64,000 bases of DNA, from NCBI RefSeq assembly GCF_036324505.1, contig NC_086350.1, positions 19,277,032 through 19,341,031 on the forward strand. The letters run 5' to 3'. The notes below the pieces were generated by a model. It was not told the DNA's origin and searched no databases. It saw only the letters and a list, made by a program, of their open reading frames with translations. Position 1 is the first letter of the stretch. Each line of letters begins with the position of its first letter. Positions 27,601-39,735 of this stretch are shown piece after piece. This stretch comes from Eleginops maclovinus (Eukaryota > Chordata > Actinopteri > Perciformes > Eleginopidae). Made by a program: the position numbers and the translations under genes.

Positions 27601-28860
27601 TTGTCACAGAAAGAGACTAGAGCACTTTGAAAGTTAGAGCTGACCAATTCAGAGCGTAGTGTGTCTCTTTTATTGGCTCATAGCTACACTGAATCTCTAC
27701 CAGTCTGCAGGCGCTACAACGAGTCACTACATGATGTGTGGAACGTTCAAAGGCAGATGAAAAGCAATCACTCTTTTTCCAACACTGATTTAGCCAGACT
27801 GCTGTAATTGTGTGAAACAGTTTACTTTAGAAGTCCTATCAATTTGAATTCCATTATAACATGTAAAATTTCCCTCAGCTATGTGAGGCAGCACAGACTT
27901 TTTTTACTCCCAACATAGCCTTGGAGTGGGTGCCCTACTTGGGTTGATTTGACAAAAATGACAACAAGAAAAAGGAAGACCTTTTTCAATCAATAACCCA
28001 AATGCATGACGTACAAGAGAATGTTGTTCTTCCGTTCAGCAATATAAACAAATTATTGACCACGCTGGACTGATGCTGTGTACTCTATTGGCTGAGGTGC
28101 ACAATTTGGCACATAGTCATTACAAAAGACCCTGCTTATGTATGCACAACTAATGACACTCTTCTCCCCCATATCTGCCGTTCTTCCTTTCTCTCTACTC
28201 TGAATTCCTCTGGACTATATTTAGAAAAAGCTAGATCTCTTTGTTTCATGCACTGGAGCAAAGAAAACATGTACTGTAAAGTCACTCCTGAGGAAATTTT
28301 AACAACTACGAGGGCAACTAATTTGGCTACTATGAATGTGTGTTTCCTCTAAAGGAGACTTTGAGGAATGACAATACTGTAGACAGGCTTCCCTGAGGTA
28401 CACCTGTGTGTAATGAGATACAGGAGGGAACAAAGAATGAATGGCATACCATCCAGTGACGTTTCTATGAACTGTAATTCTTGCACCGAGCAGCTACTGT
28501 TATTTCACCTGTTCTCATGTTGTCACTGCAAGTCAGTGCCGCACAGCTGACACAATAGCAACTGGACCAAATCTTCACCTGCAGCCCTGTTGTATCAAAC
28601 TTTACGTCAAAAATCTCTAAAGGGATTTATATGACAAGTAATAACTCCACACTTGCACTGTATGCTGTTTTCAGCTTCTCATGTGTGTCATAATTCATGA
28701 AGCAAAAGCAACAACTCATCAAGTCTGAAGCCCGGCTCATTCAAAGGGTGAGTGATGGGGTGGGAGACTTAATTCCCCTGTAGAAGCACCACCTACGTAC
28801 TGCACACCTCAATTCTCATGCTCTATTACCCCAACCCCTTAGAGTGAAGCACAGCAGCTC
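24639..28860. other. Non-coding sequence with conserved-looking patches
   Basis: No gene is recognised. Clean patches lie near 26100-26360, 26450-26620 and 27430-27720. No repeat is identified. Confidence 0.45.
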
Positions 28861-31800
28861 CCTATCCCAGTTGATCTGCAACATGAGCTAATGAGCTCGG
28901 CGGCGGCACACAACACGGCTGGGAAATCGAATGAGCCGGAGAAACGTGTAAATTAGAATCATCTCCCCAGACGAACCATCGGACAAAAGCAAACATATGG
29001 GGGTATTTACCAAGCAGGTCAGCCCATCTAAATCAAGGCTCAGTTGTCTTTTGGTGATGCTAATTACAAGATTTTATAAGATTGCGTATATAATAATGTT
29101 CTTAATGTAAATGTTGCAGAAAGATGAGAACAGTCACTGTCAGGCTAGATTGTGGCAACTGTACAGCATAGCTAAAGAAATGTGAGCATATTGTATAGAA
29201 TACAGGTTTGATATGGATCATTCTAAGCCTGAGGATGTCTGTGTGTGCTTCTAGTGATTATTGATCAAATCCGCCGACAGCCTATTCTTGTATAATTGAA
29301 GGTGTACAATTTTGGTGGACAGACTTGCTGAGGTTTTTGCTTCATTCTGCCAGTTCAAACTCAATGTCATTTGAAAAGCTTGCTTTCACGGCAGATTGAT
29401 GGAATTAAATGCAGTTGACAGCACAGCGTATGCGGCTTGTTTCATCATTTCGCCGAGCGTACTCAATCCTCATCTATTTTCCTGGGGCCCAATCCTTGTT
29501 TCACCTGGCAGTGACTGATGGAGTTCAGCTGTGCCTCTTGTAAAAAAAAAAAGTAGACAAAAGAAAAAAAAAGTTTTAACAATACGCACTCTCTTCTCTC
29601 TCGAGCCATAAAAGATGACTGAACCTTTTATGCACCGGTATTGAAAATTAAAAACAGGCAAATTGCTTCAGCACCTCGGATCTAAAATCCCAGGGGGACA
29701 GAGACAGCTTGTGTGAAACGCTTTTAGGAATTGCACTCAAACTCCAGACACATACCCACACATACACTTCTTACAGGCCACCTTTAGCTCGTCGATAGCT
29801 CCACTCTTTGTAGCATCAGAGTGCGGGTACATTTGAAACATTAAACGTCAAATACAGTGATTAAATCGATACGGAAACTAATCTTCTGTTGCCTCGCACC
29901 AAATGGTTTATAAATCCCCGCAGCAATCCCCTCAAGTTAGCACAGAAACTCATGAATGCTAAAACCCAGTTGGTGTACTCTGCTCTAACAAAGGAGCAGC
30001 TTTGATACTACCACTCCTCATCTACTTGTAGGACAAGACTGCTGAGCAGACACTTTTCTTTTAAATATGAATATCAAATGAGGCCTTTGATATGGCATCA
30101 TAATGGCAATGCTGGGCCAATTGAGGTCCTCTAACTTAAAAAGGAAACGAGGGTTGTGGGTTGTTGCTTTTAGTGATTGGCAGAATAATTTCTTCTGTAG
30201 TGTCATTTTTATCTTTTTTACTTTTCAAAAGGTGTTCAGTATGACTGGAAGATAAATAAGTGCAGCAGTGGACAGTAAATTGAATGTTGAATGGAAGAGA
30301 TTACAGAGGAGGCTGCGGGCACAGAGAACATACTGCAGAGTAAGAGGCTGAACAATCCTTGCTCCAAGCATAACACCAACACTAATATGCTCACAAGGTT
30401 GACACCAATAGGACTTAACATCAATCCCTCTTCCCCGCTGGTTAAACAGTCATTGCATGTGTGTGAGAGTACAACAATTCACCCCCCCCCTCCTCCATTA
30501 GCCTCCTGACTAAACAACACATTGTCACACAGCACAAATGACATTTGCTTTGATGATTGTTGGCTTTAGCGTAGAGCCGTCCTAAGGAGACGTGCTCTCA
30601 ATCCTAACAGCACCACCAAATACTGCTCTAATCTGCCCGAAACTCCCCCTACATCTCAGACCCTCCTAATCCCTCATAAGAAAGAGTAGCCAGATGGTCA
30701 CGAACAACTGCTGGGGGGCTTCAGTATGAGCGCATGTATGGAGATGCCTGGAGTGCCTGCCGCTGTTTACCTTGTGCTTCGAGTTACCAATGTAAGCTCC
30801 ATGGAGCGGGTGGTGAGAAATACTATCAAGAATGCATGTGTATGTACAGTGTGTGCGCTCGTGCATGTGCGCACAGTCAGAAAGCAGGAGACCCCTGCTG
30901 TACCTGTATGTCTGGTTACCGCAGAGCGTCATTCCCCGCTTCAGTCCTGAGATGAGGTGTCAGAGCTTCAGAGGCAAACCTCCCCACCAGCTGCAGTAAC
31001 CTTGTGATTCCTGGAGTGTCAGAGGTAGAGCAGCGCAGTCCCAGGGGTGTCAAGATACAGCATGCCTCTCACCCTCCCTCCCTCGTATCCCATGGTGCTC
31101 AAGCACCCCGTACCGACCCCACAGTGGCGAGCATGACCCTTCATTCCCAGGTCTGCTAACCTTAAAGTACACCTCCTGCTGCACCCAGAATCCACCAGCC
31201 GCCAATGAGCCTCATGCTATCACATTTTGATGGATAGACCACATGCTGCCTCTTTAACCCCTTCATGACCCCACTATCTTCCCCTGAGACACTGATTAAA
31301 CTGTCATTAAAATGATCTACTGGTGGGGGCGAAAGAAATAGTATCAATCCGTGAGAATAGAAGGATATATGCATGGTGGGCGCTCATTAAGTCAACATTA
31401 CCAGAGTAAGAAATTCAATTATTTCACAGCATGGGATGCGCTGTGCTGAGGAGAGTCCATAGCCACTTAAGGTCCCTTTGCCAACATAAGCCCACGCAAC
31501 ATGATTACAGAGAGAGTCTTCAAACGTCACACTAAAGAGAAGAGCTTTAGCACACTCTCAGGACGGATTTCTATGGAGGCCAACAAGCTAGGCTCCAAAT
31601 GAATTGGAGGCCACCAGCCTTGAAATCCAAAGCCTCTTTTCCACCTCCCTATTAGTGGTGTGCAGCAGCCGCTTATTAGTGGCGGGTTTTGACACTGAAA
31701 AGGGTTAGCCACAAAATGAGCCTGGAAGGAACCTAGGAAGTAAAAGCCCTCTGAAAAATCCCCTGTGACTGACCCTCAAGGAGGATAATAATGACCTTAT

Positions 31801-32922
31801 GACCTCTGAGAAAGGTTGACCTATAACTATGCATTGATGTCACTTCTGGGCTATTAAACACGCCAGAACTGACATGCACATTACTGATGGTATCCCCTGC
31901 TAATGTAGAGTCTAAAAGGGTCTTGATGTATCATATTTCAGACGTAGCTCAAAGAAAGAATAATTATAAGCAGTGGTTATTCCTCAATGGGTGTTAAAAT
32001 CACCCTTCAGAATTTGATGGCTCAAGAGCGTATAAATGTACGTATTGAAGCTGAAGGGACATCTATTGTACAAAACAGGAAGTAGGGTTAGGAATGTGCA
32101 GGTGTGTTTCGACAGTGGGCTTGAGCAACCGTGATAAGAACATGTGACTCCACAGCACATGTGGTATACTATTTGACAGAAAGGATTGGAAGATGTGTTG
32201 CTTACACTGATGGAGTGTTGGATCTGACTTCCCTGAAATACTAGCAAGCACATTTCCCGCTACAGCTCATCGTCAAGGTGTCCCATTTTAGGAATTTGTC
32301 TGGTTTTAGTCCTTTTACTGAAAACAAAAAATGGCTTTAGGTGTAGTGTGTGTTTAGACATATTTAATCTGTATCCTCCTGGACAAATTATGTTTTATCA
32401 TTTGAATTGTGTTGTAGTTTAAAAGGAGCTGATGCAGGAATTAATATGGCATCATTTATTTTATCTTATTAAGTAATGCTTTTAAGAGTTTACTCATGCT
32501 TATAACCTTATGATTCAGATATGTTATTAACTGCTTTAAAGTAAATTTGTTCAAATAAAGCTTCTAGTGAGAGAAAACACGCACTTTGCAACAATTATTA
32601 ACCGTCAATCCATTTATGGTGCAATCAATTTAGGAAATTACTTAAAGTGTCCTTAAAAACATAAGCAATATCAAGTCAAGGCCTGAGCAATATAGTCCCA
32701 CTTAATGAGTTCAAAGAGGGTGCTTACATCAAGGTATGTCAATGTCTGCATTAATGAATGCTACATCAGCTAATCTTCTCTGACCCTTTCATTCACTTAA
32801 ACAAACATTACATCAAGGCGAGGCTAGCTGAAGAGCCCCTGAGCTATTTGTAAGTCTTTGCCAATTGCTCTCGCTCTTACCTCTATGGCCTGGGTAATGA
32901 TAGCAGAATGATATGGAGATGC
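28861..32922. other. Non-coding sequence with conserved-looking patches
   Basis: Clean, CpG-containing patches lie near 28870-28990 and 29390-29480. At 30840-30880 an alternating purine-pyrimidine stretch includes the inverted words TGTGCGC and GCGCACA. Short C-runs occur near 30481. No gene is recognised. Confidence 0.45.
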
Positions 32923-32960
32923 TGCCCTGAAGCAGTAGAGGCGTCCACAGCTTCAGGGCA
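32923..32960. repeat. Perfect 11-bp stem-loop
   Basis: TGCCCTGAAGC at 32923-32933 and GCTTCAGGGCA at 32950-32960 are exact inverted copies separated by 16 nt. Pairing does not extend beyond the 11 bp, which is shorter than a normal microRNA precursor. Confidence 0.85.
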
Positions 32961-33489
32961 ACAGAGCCTGGCCACGAGCAATGCTCATATATGGAGCCAC
33001 CGTTGGGATGGATCTGGGTTTGTATGTTTCCAATGCAGGCCTGATCACAGCTGGGTTCAGGCTAATGCCCGCTCTTGATGCCATCTAACATGCCCCAGTT
33101 AGCAGGGCTCACAACCCACTGACATGGTGGGCCGGGTTGGTAGAGTCCCCAGTGTTGGGGTGTTTTTACGCTTCACTGCATCCACACAAAAGACTTGGCC
33201 CCATAACCTATAAGCTCTTTAATCCATTCTGTAAACATTCAAGGGATGCCCACTTATACAACAAATGCCCATGCATGGGTACACAGCAGAGCCTGCCACA
33301 CACTGGCCACGCTCCTCTGGGTGAAATGTATTTGTGAGTAAATTTGGCACACAGGGCACTATCACATTATGACTCTTTGTTTTTCGTATTATTACTGGGT
33401 TTTACTACAAATCATAATTAAGACAATATTACATGACACAGATTAAACCAAATACGCAGATGCAGCTTTTCTGTCGGGCTGTCCTGCCT

Positions 33490-33735
33490 GAATAGAAAAT
33501 TAACAATAAGTTACAATAGATTTTTATGGGTTAATCTATTAGCTGATTTAATCCACGGGTATATTAGGAATCCCAGCAAGGAGTCAGGCAAAACCATAAA
33601 ATCACATGTTTGGAAATTAGTCAGTGAACATGAAACAATCATCAAATCAACTAGTCCACTAATGAAATCTAGTAGACTGTGACCACAACCACCAATTAGT
33701 TGATTTATAGACTAATAAAGGGCAACCCTAAAATG
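33490..33735 (-). repeat. Diverged interspersed repeat with CTAATTGG/CTAGT motifs
   Basis: The minus strand starts TTTAGGGTTGCCCTTTATTA, then CAACTAATTGGTGGTTG, CTACTAGATTTCATTAG and GACTAGTTGATTTGATG. The run of GACTAGT/ACTAATTG words resembles the common teleost repeat that opens AGGGTTGCC or AGGGCTGCA. The left boundary is vague. Confidence 0.5.
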
Positions 33736-34360
33736 TTGTATCTATAATTATTTATCACAGTTTTACAATAGAGCAGAACAATCTAATATAGTAAGAGATC
33801 ATCTTCTCCAAAATCAACCCAAACTATTGCCGACACGCTCAACTTTGCCTCGGTGCATGTTGCGTTACTTGTCAATGTGACTGTGGAAGCATATACTCTT
33901 TCACTTGCATGCCTAAAGCAGCATCTCAACCCCCATGTTCAGTGCAAATCATAAATCCATCTCAACGAGTGACCCTGATGAACCCACCACAATTCAAAAA
34001 CTGCAACCTACATACAAAAGAAGACCTGGTGCATTGCCACTGAAGATGTCATATCCAGGAATAGAAACATTCACACGCAGGAACAGGCACAAACAGCCTG
34101 ATGTAATAATTAGAAATGCATCATTGCACCGACAACCATCAAATTGCCATAATGTTTTCTGATTAACATTAATAACAAAGTTATCACAGAGCCCTCACAT
34201 TTGCTGGAGCAGATATGGAGAATGATTAAGTTACAGCCAGATCGGCTCTGTCAGCATCATTATATAAGCCATATCTGCAACTTATTATCATTAACATCAA
34301 CTAGATCAATATGAACAAGTGTTATGACAAAAAGCATCAAGAAAATGATGAGCCACTTAC
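33736..34360 (-). other. Start of the tspan9 intron following the first canonical coding exon
   Basis: It begins with the GTAAGT donor (34360 downward, minus strand). Nothing else is recognised to 33736. No downstream tspan9 exon (the GVGIWL / GCLGAIKEN part of the protein) could be recognised anywhere between here and position 1. Confidence 0.7.
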
Positions 34361-34440
34361 CCAGAAGATGAGGTTGAAGATGAACATCATATACTTCAAG
34401 CAGCAGAGGCAGCCTCTTGCCATGTTGCACTTCTTGAATT
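34361..34440 (-). CDS. tspan9: tspan9 (tetraspanin-9), first canonical coding exon
   Basis: The exon runs 34440 to 34361 on the minus strand, with the ATG at 34423 and 63 coding bases. The 21 encoded residues start MARGCLCCLKYMMF and end NLIFW. They match the N-terminus of vertebrate tetraspanin-9 from memory, with Ile where mammals have Leu at residue 15. They cover the short cytoplasmic N-tail, with cysteines 5, 7 and 8 (the usual palmitoylated juxtamembrane type), and the start of transmembrane helix 1. A pyrimidine-rich tract ending TTTTAG precedes the exon. The donor GTAAGT follows directly after the Trp codon (phase 0), as expected for this family. The start context AACATGG is strong. 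Tetraspanins have four membrane helices and organise membrane microdomains with integrins and other receptors. Only the first segment is here; the remaining exons should lie at lower coordinates, and I did not find the next one. Whether this is a tspan9a or tspan9b copy cannot be decided. Confidence 0.93.
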
Positions 34441-34729
34441 CTAAAAGGAACACAAAGGATAGATCCAGGTAAAACACCACGTATTTGCTGCCTTTGGGCG
34501 AGGTGTACTTGTTGTTGGTCTTGTCTCCTGCGCTGTTGTCAGCTGCCGCTCCAGCCTGTGCCTGCTGTGCGTCTTTGCGCGGCCCCGTGGAGCCGTAGAA
34601 TGCGCCGGCAGTGAAGCCGCGGCCGCCAAAGGGGCGGCCAGACGTGGAGGCTTGAGCAAAATCAGAGTCACGGCTATCTACGGAGGGGCTACGGTGAATG
34701 GCTGACTCCTCACTGCTGGACTTCTCCAT
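34424..34729 (-). CDS. Candidate N-terminal extension of tspan9 (alternative first coding exon)
   Basis: From an ATG at 34729 the frame is open for 102 codons and runs, in frame, into the canonical tspan9 ATG at 34423. A TAG two codons before this ATG closes the frame upstream. The start context AGCATGG is strong. The segment opens MEKSSSEESAIHRSP (Ser/Glu-rich). It continues with a Gly/Phe-rich stretch around residues 32-50 (GRPFGGRGFTAGAF), an Ala/Gln-rich stretch at about 52-68, then a basic KNN/SPKGSK patch. It ends in a hydrophobic YVVFYLDLSFVFLL run. Third codon positions are rich in G/C (many GGC, GCC, CGC, AAG, TAC), as expected of real coding sequence. However, the last 13 or so codons coincide with the polypyrimidine tract and acceptor of the downstream exon. 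The extension would therefore exist only in transcripts that start nearby and do not use that acceptor. It could instead be a 5' leader that is open by chance. I do not recognise it from known tetraspanins. Confidence 0.45.
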
Positions 34730-35420
34730 GCTCTAGGGCTGCAGCTGCTGATGAAGAGCTCCCTGACGCACAGTCTACCATAGTCTCAGGGATAACAGGA
34801 CAGAACACCTCCAAGTCTCACACTCTGATGCAAAAAAATGATGAAAACACTGAGAAGGCACAACTACATCCACCTCAAGTCACACAGTTGGGTAAGAAAG
34901 TCTTCAGTGAAGAAGTGAGTGGAACTGCACATATCCAGCACCTTTGCCAGGCTTAAGTGCTTCCTGCTGCTGTCTTGGTGTGATAGTAGCTGTGCAGAAG
35001 AGTCCTGTAATGAGCATAACCCTCGCCTAATCACAGGTCTGTCTTTCCGTGAAGAAGTTTCAATACTCCCCCAATCCCCTCTAGTAATATCACTCCCCTC
35101 CTGAGAAAGAGACACCTCGGTGAGTCTCAGCTGCTCCACTTCAATGTTCTCTTGCTGAATCTGGCAACTTTCTTCCTATCCTCTCTCCAATGCTCTTCTC
35201 CTCCTCTGTCCTCCTCTTCTCTGATGCGCTCTGCTCTTCCTGCTCTTCCTTTATGCTGTCTCTCTGTGTCTGAGTGTGCCTGTCTTCTCTAGTGTGCAAT
35301 TCTGTGCTCAGCGGCTCAGTCCTCTGCACTGCCTGCGCTCTGCTCTCCCAATAGCAGCACTCCAGCTGATGTGCTATTATCGGCAGACGCAACCAACGGG
35401 CATTCCCTATCCCCACGACA
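34730..35420 (-). promoter_or_regulatory. tspan9: Probable 5' leader (untranslated region) of a tspan9 transcript
   Basis: On the minus strand this stretch is purine-rich, with many GAGAGCAG, GAAGAGCAG and ACACAGAGAGACAG motifs, typical of a vertebrate 5' untranslated first exon. It leads into the open frame at 34729. It contains a good internal acceptor-like tract (CTCTTTCTCAG, near 35098-35108) and weak donor candidates (for example GTGAGA near 34818), so it may be spliced rather than continuous. Several short upstream frames exist, the longest from 35506 to 35141. Their Glu/Arg/Lys-rich translation follows from the purine-rich DNA, so I do not call them genes. Confidence 0.45.
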
Positions 35421-35570
35421 AGAGTACTGCCCTCCTTCCCCATCTCTCTCTCTCCCTCTCTCTCCCCTCCCCACTGCTGAGCGGACAGCCAATGCAGCAG
35501 CTGCAACCAGACCTGAGCTCCTCCCCCCGCAACCCCCCCCCCCTGTCTTTAATAAGCCCATCACTGTATA
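35400..35570 (-). promoter_or_regulatory. Candidate core promoter for the tspan9 5' exon
   Basis: Read on the minus strand there is a TTATTAAAG TATA-like element near 35552. It is followed by a G-run with GCGGGGGAG (Sp1-like) at about 35520-35540, and then by ATTGG (inverted CCAAT) boxes near 35490 and 35350. A GA-rich tract occupies 35430-35470. The cluster sits just upstream of the leader-like region and the in-frame ATG at 34729, and it is locally richer in G+C than the flanks. The transcription start is inferred, not seen. Confidence 0.4.
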
Positions 35571-35719
35571 TGCTTTGACTATACATGTTCAGCAATTTCA
35601 TCTTTGCTGTCTGGGGAATTAAGAGGTTGGATGTGTATATAATATCAAACAAACAAGCAAAAAAAGTGTCAAGGTAATTGTAAATGAGTATGGATTGTGT
35701 GTGAAGTAGCAGGGTTGGA

Positions 35720-37038
<1,319 letters not shown>

Positions 37039-37281
37039 GGTTAGCTTAGTTTAGCAGCAAGACTAGAAGAAGCAGAAAACAGCAAGCTTGGATCTGCTTC
37101 TTGGTAGAAAAAATTAATAAATATTAAGCTACCTACCTAAACTGCAATATCCAGTCCAACCCGAGATACTCCATCAGTTAACTCCCGCAAATTGACTACT
37201 TTTTTGTTTCTTTTTGATTTTGGTAGGGATTTGCTAGCTAGGTCCCCATACTTCCAGTCTTAATGCTAAACTAAGCTAACC
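37039..37281 (+). mobile_element. Fold-back repeat with TTAGCTTAGTTTAGCA arms
   Basis: GGTTAGCTTAGTTTAGCA at 37039 and its inverted copy at 37251-37281 (ending TGCTAAACTAAGCTAACC) give arms of about 31 bp with few mismatches around a spacer of about 180 bp. TTAGCTTAGCTTAGCA-type sequence is the signature of a common fish interspersed repeat. The usual inner part is missing or diverged. Confidence 0.75.
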
Positions 37282-39533
37282 ATCTGCTGCCAAAGTCTTT
37301 ACTGTACACACATGTAAATGCTTTACATGTCATCATACTCTCCTCATGTTATATTGCTTTGTAGTGTACCATCCTTGTTGAATAGAAACATCACTTGTCC
37401 AAATCGTTTCACATTGTTGTTAAGAAGTGTTTCGAACCGCCATATTTTGGTCTTCAAAAATAAATGCAAATAGTTTAATACAAAACTCTCAAGGACTCTC
37501 ACAGTTATTCAATATTAGCGGCTGTCAGGAGAAAGTCACATACTTCCACATTTTCAGAAACTAACACAGGTGGTACGTCATTTTTTTCTGATTTCTATGA
37601 AGCTTTAAAATAAGAAGCTTTTTTTTGTTAAGATTACAGAATGGTTACATAGATGCTGGGAGACTTTAATCAGACACCGGCATTTTAACAGATCATTTTC
37701 TTTAGCCTCCACATGGACTTTCATAAACGGCATGTTTGCAGTTCCAGAGACAGATCTTTTATCTGTAAGACGTAGCATCTCGAAATCATCAAGGCAAATC
37801 AGTTATAACGCTGCCAAAGGTTGACGTCCCATGATGAAAATAGCTGTTCACAAGCTACGAGCGACAAGGTTTCCCATCAGCCCTTTTGAACAAATGTGAA
37901 AAGCTGGAAGGACTGTCAGAATCCAGGCACTTTCCATCTAGTGATTTTCGGGCCCTTAACTCCAAATTCAATACAATTTACGTCAGTGCGGCTCCCTCTG
38001 AGAGTTCCACACATTTACCAAAGCTCAGAGGGCTCATAGTGTGCATGTTACTGATTCCGCAAGAAGCTAGAAAGACACACCAGAGTCGGTTTCCTGCATA
38101 CACAGATCAACTCCGAGCAACGGGACAATTCTGCATTTGGTTGTGGGGTTACAGCAAGACAGAAAGACTTGAGGGAACAGGGACACAAAGAGAGGCTTGG
38201 AGGGAAGATGAAGAACATGCAGACATAGCAGAGAAGACCAGTGCAGGGATTCCGGGCTAGGAGCGATGGTGTCAGTGGGACATAAGATTGTTTTCAAATG
38301 TTCTCTATGATGCCGGTTAAATCTGGCAGATCCTTTGAAAGATGCATGGTGGAAAGACAGACAGGGTTAAAAAGATTAAAGCTCACAGAGAACCAACAGG
38401 GACTTTCTCAGAGCTCTTCAGACACAGCTTTTACAACACTTGATAGTCCCAGTGCCACTACGAACAATAGTGACACAACAGTGGTGTCATTTAGTCTTTG
38501 AGGAGGAGTTTAAGATAAGTTATATAATAAAATATAAGTAGAACAAATACAGTTCACGGATTTGATTCTTTATCTCTGTTTTGTGGGTAGAATTATGCAA
38601 AAACAGCATAGTATGTGGTCTAGTTTACAAAAATGTCCAGCCTACAAACGGGGGGGTAAAGTGATATTTACTGAAAGTTTGTTGCTGTCTTATTAAATTA
38701 TAAAGTGCAATAACATTCTTCATTAGGGACATAAACTGAAGTGAATCACTCAGATATCTTCTTAAACAGAAGGTAAAAGTATCTTATGCATCTTTAGATG
38801 ATCTCCATATAGACAAACTTAGTCCATTTTAATTTGCCAAAGCATCTTTAATTCATCAGGATTAAATGGAATATACAGTTTTACCCACCATCAGTGTTTC
38901 AGCTATTTGCAACATACACAAGGAAAAAAAAGAAGAGGTTTTAAAAAAAGGTTTTACTGTTTTGCATTTTCAGTTTTTGACAAGCATTATGGTGGAAAAT
39001 GTGAAAAACAAATTGAGTGAAATAAATAAAACATTTGTTTTCTCACGCAGAGCACTGCGTTACGATCATTACACTTTCGAGCTGTCTTAAAGCATCCCTA
39101 TACTTTAGAAAGCATCTGGCTGGGCTTACTGACTGGGTTTAGAGTCATTTTATGTTTATTATTCATTCCTTTAAATAAGTAACTAACTTAACTTTTCCTC
39201 GTATTCTTAACTCAAGTCTTTATCCAATATATGTTTATGTCTCTATCTTCACAAATCATGCAGTTCTCCCCATAAAAAAAGAAGAGATGTTTTCAACACA
39301 TGGCTGTTACTGGTGGCTACAATTCACAAAGTTTGGTACTTGCAGTACAAAGATTAAAAACTAGAATTCCCGCATCAGTTTTTTTTTTATTGCTCAGTCA
39401 ACCAGACATGTTGCAGTTACCATCCATTACGTTCCATTATGTTGTCAACTCATATTTCCTCTCATTAAACATTTGGATGCAATTCTCTCAATTAGCATAT
39501 GATTTATTCAGTTATGGCCATAATCTTGTTTTG
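37282..39533. other. Non-coding sequence
   Basis: A 124-codon plus-strand frame at 37886-38260 has no recognised motif and no codon bias. Nothing else is seen. Confidence 0.5.
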
Positions 39534-39735
39534 TAAGGTCACAGTGAACTTTGATCTTTGACCACCAAAATCAAATCCCAAGTTGGCATTGTTGCATAAA
39601 TTGGAAGAAGTGTCCTCAAGGCGTTCCTGAGATATTGTTTGATGACAATGGGATGGAAAAACATGGATATAACAAACAACCGGAAAGCACTATGCCTCAG
39701 GCCAGAGCTGCTGCTGTCGGCAAGGAGGCAAATAA
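39534..39735 (+). mobile_element. Fish interspersed repeat, AAGGTCACAGTGAACTTTGA type
   Basis: Blocks AAGGTCACAGTGAACTTTGA, TTTGACCACCAAAATC, TCCTCAAGGCGTTCCTGAGA and TATGCCTCAGGCCAGAGCTG occur in the same order as in a much-copied teleost repeat I recognise. They end in the usual GGCAAGGAGGCA. It is non-coding and moderately diverged. Confidence 0.75.

Noticed and set aside
35108..35122. Good plus-strand splice donor (CTCGGTGAGTCTC)
   Set aside because: No coding frame or partner acceptor on the plus strand supports an antisense exon.
35141..35506. 121-codon minus-strand frame upstream of tspan9
   Set aside because: Its Glu/Arg/Lys-rich translation comes from a purine-rich leader; no motif, and more likely untranslated sequence.
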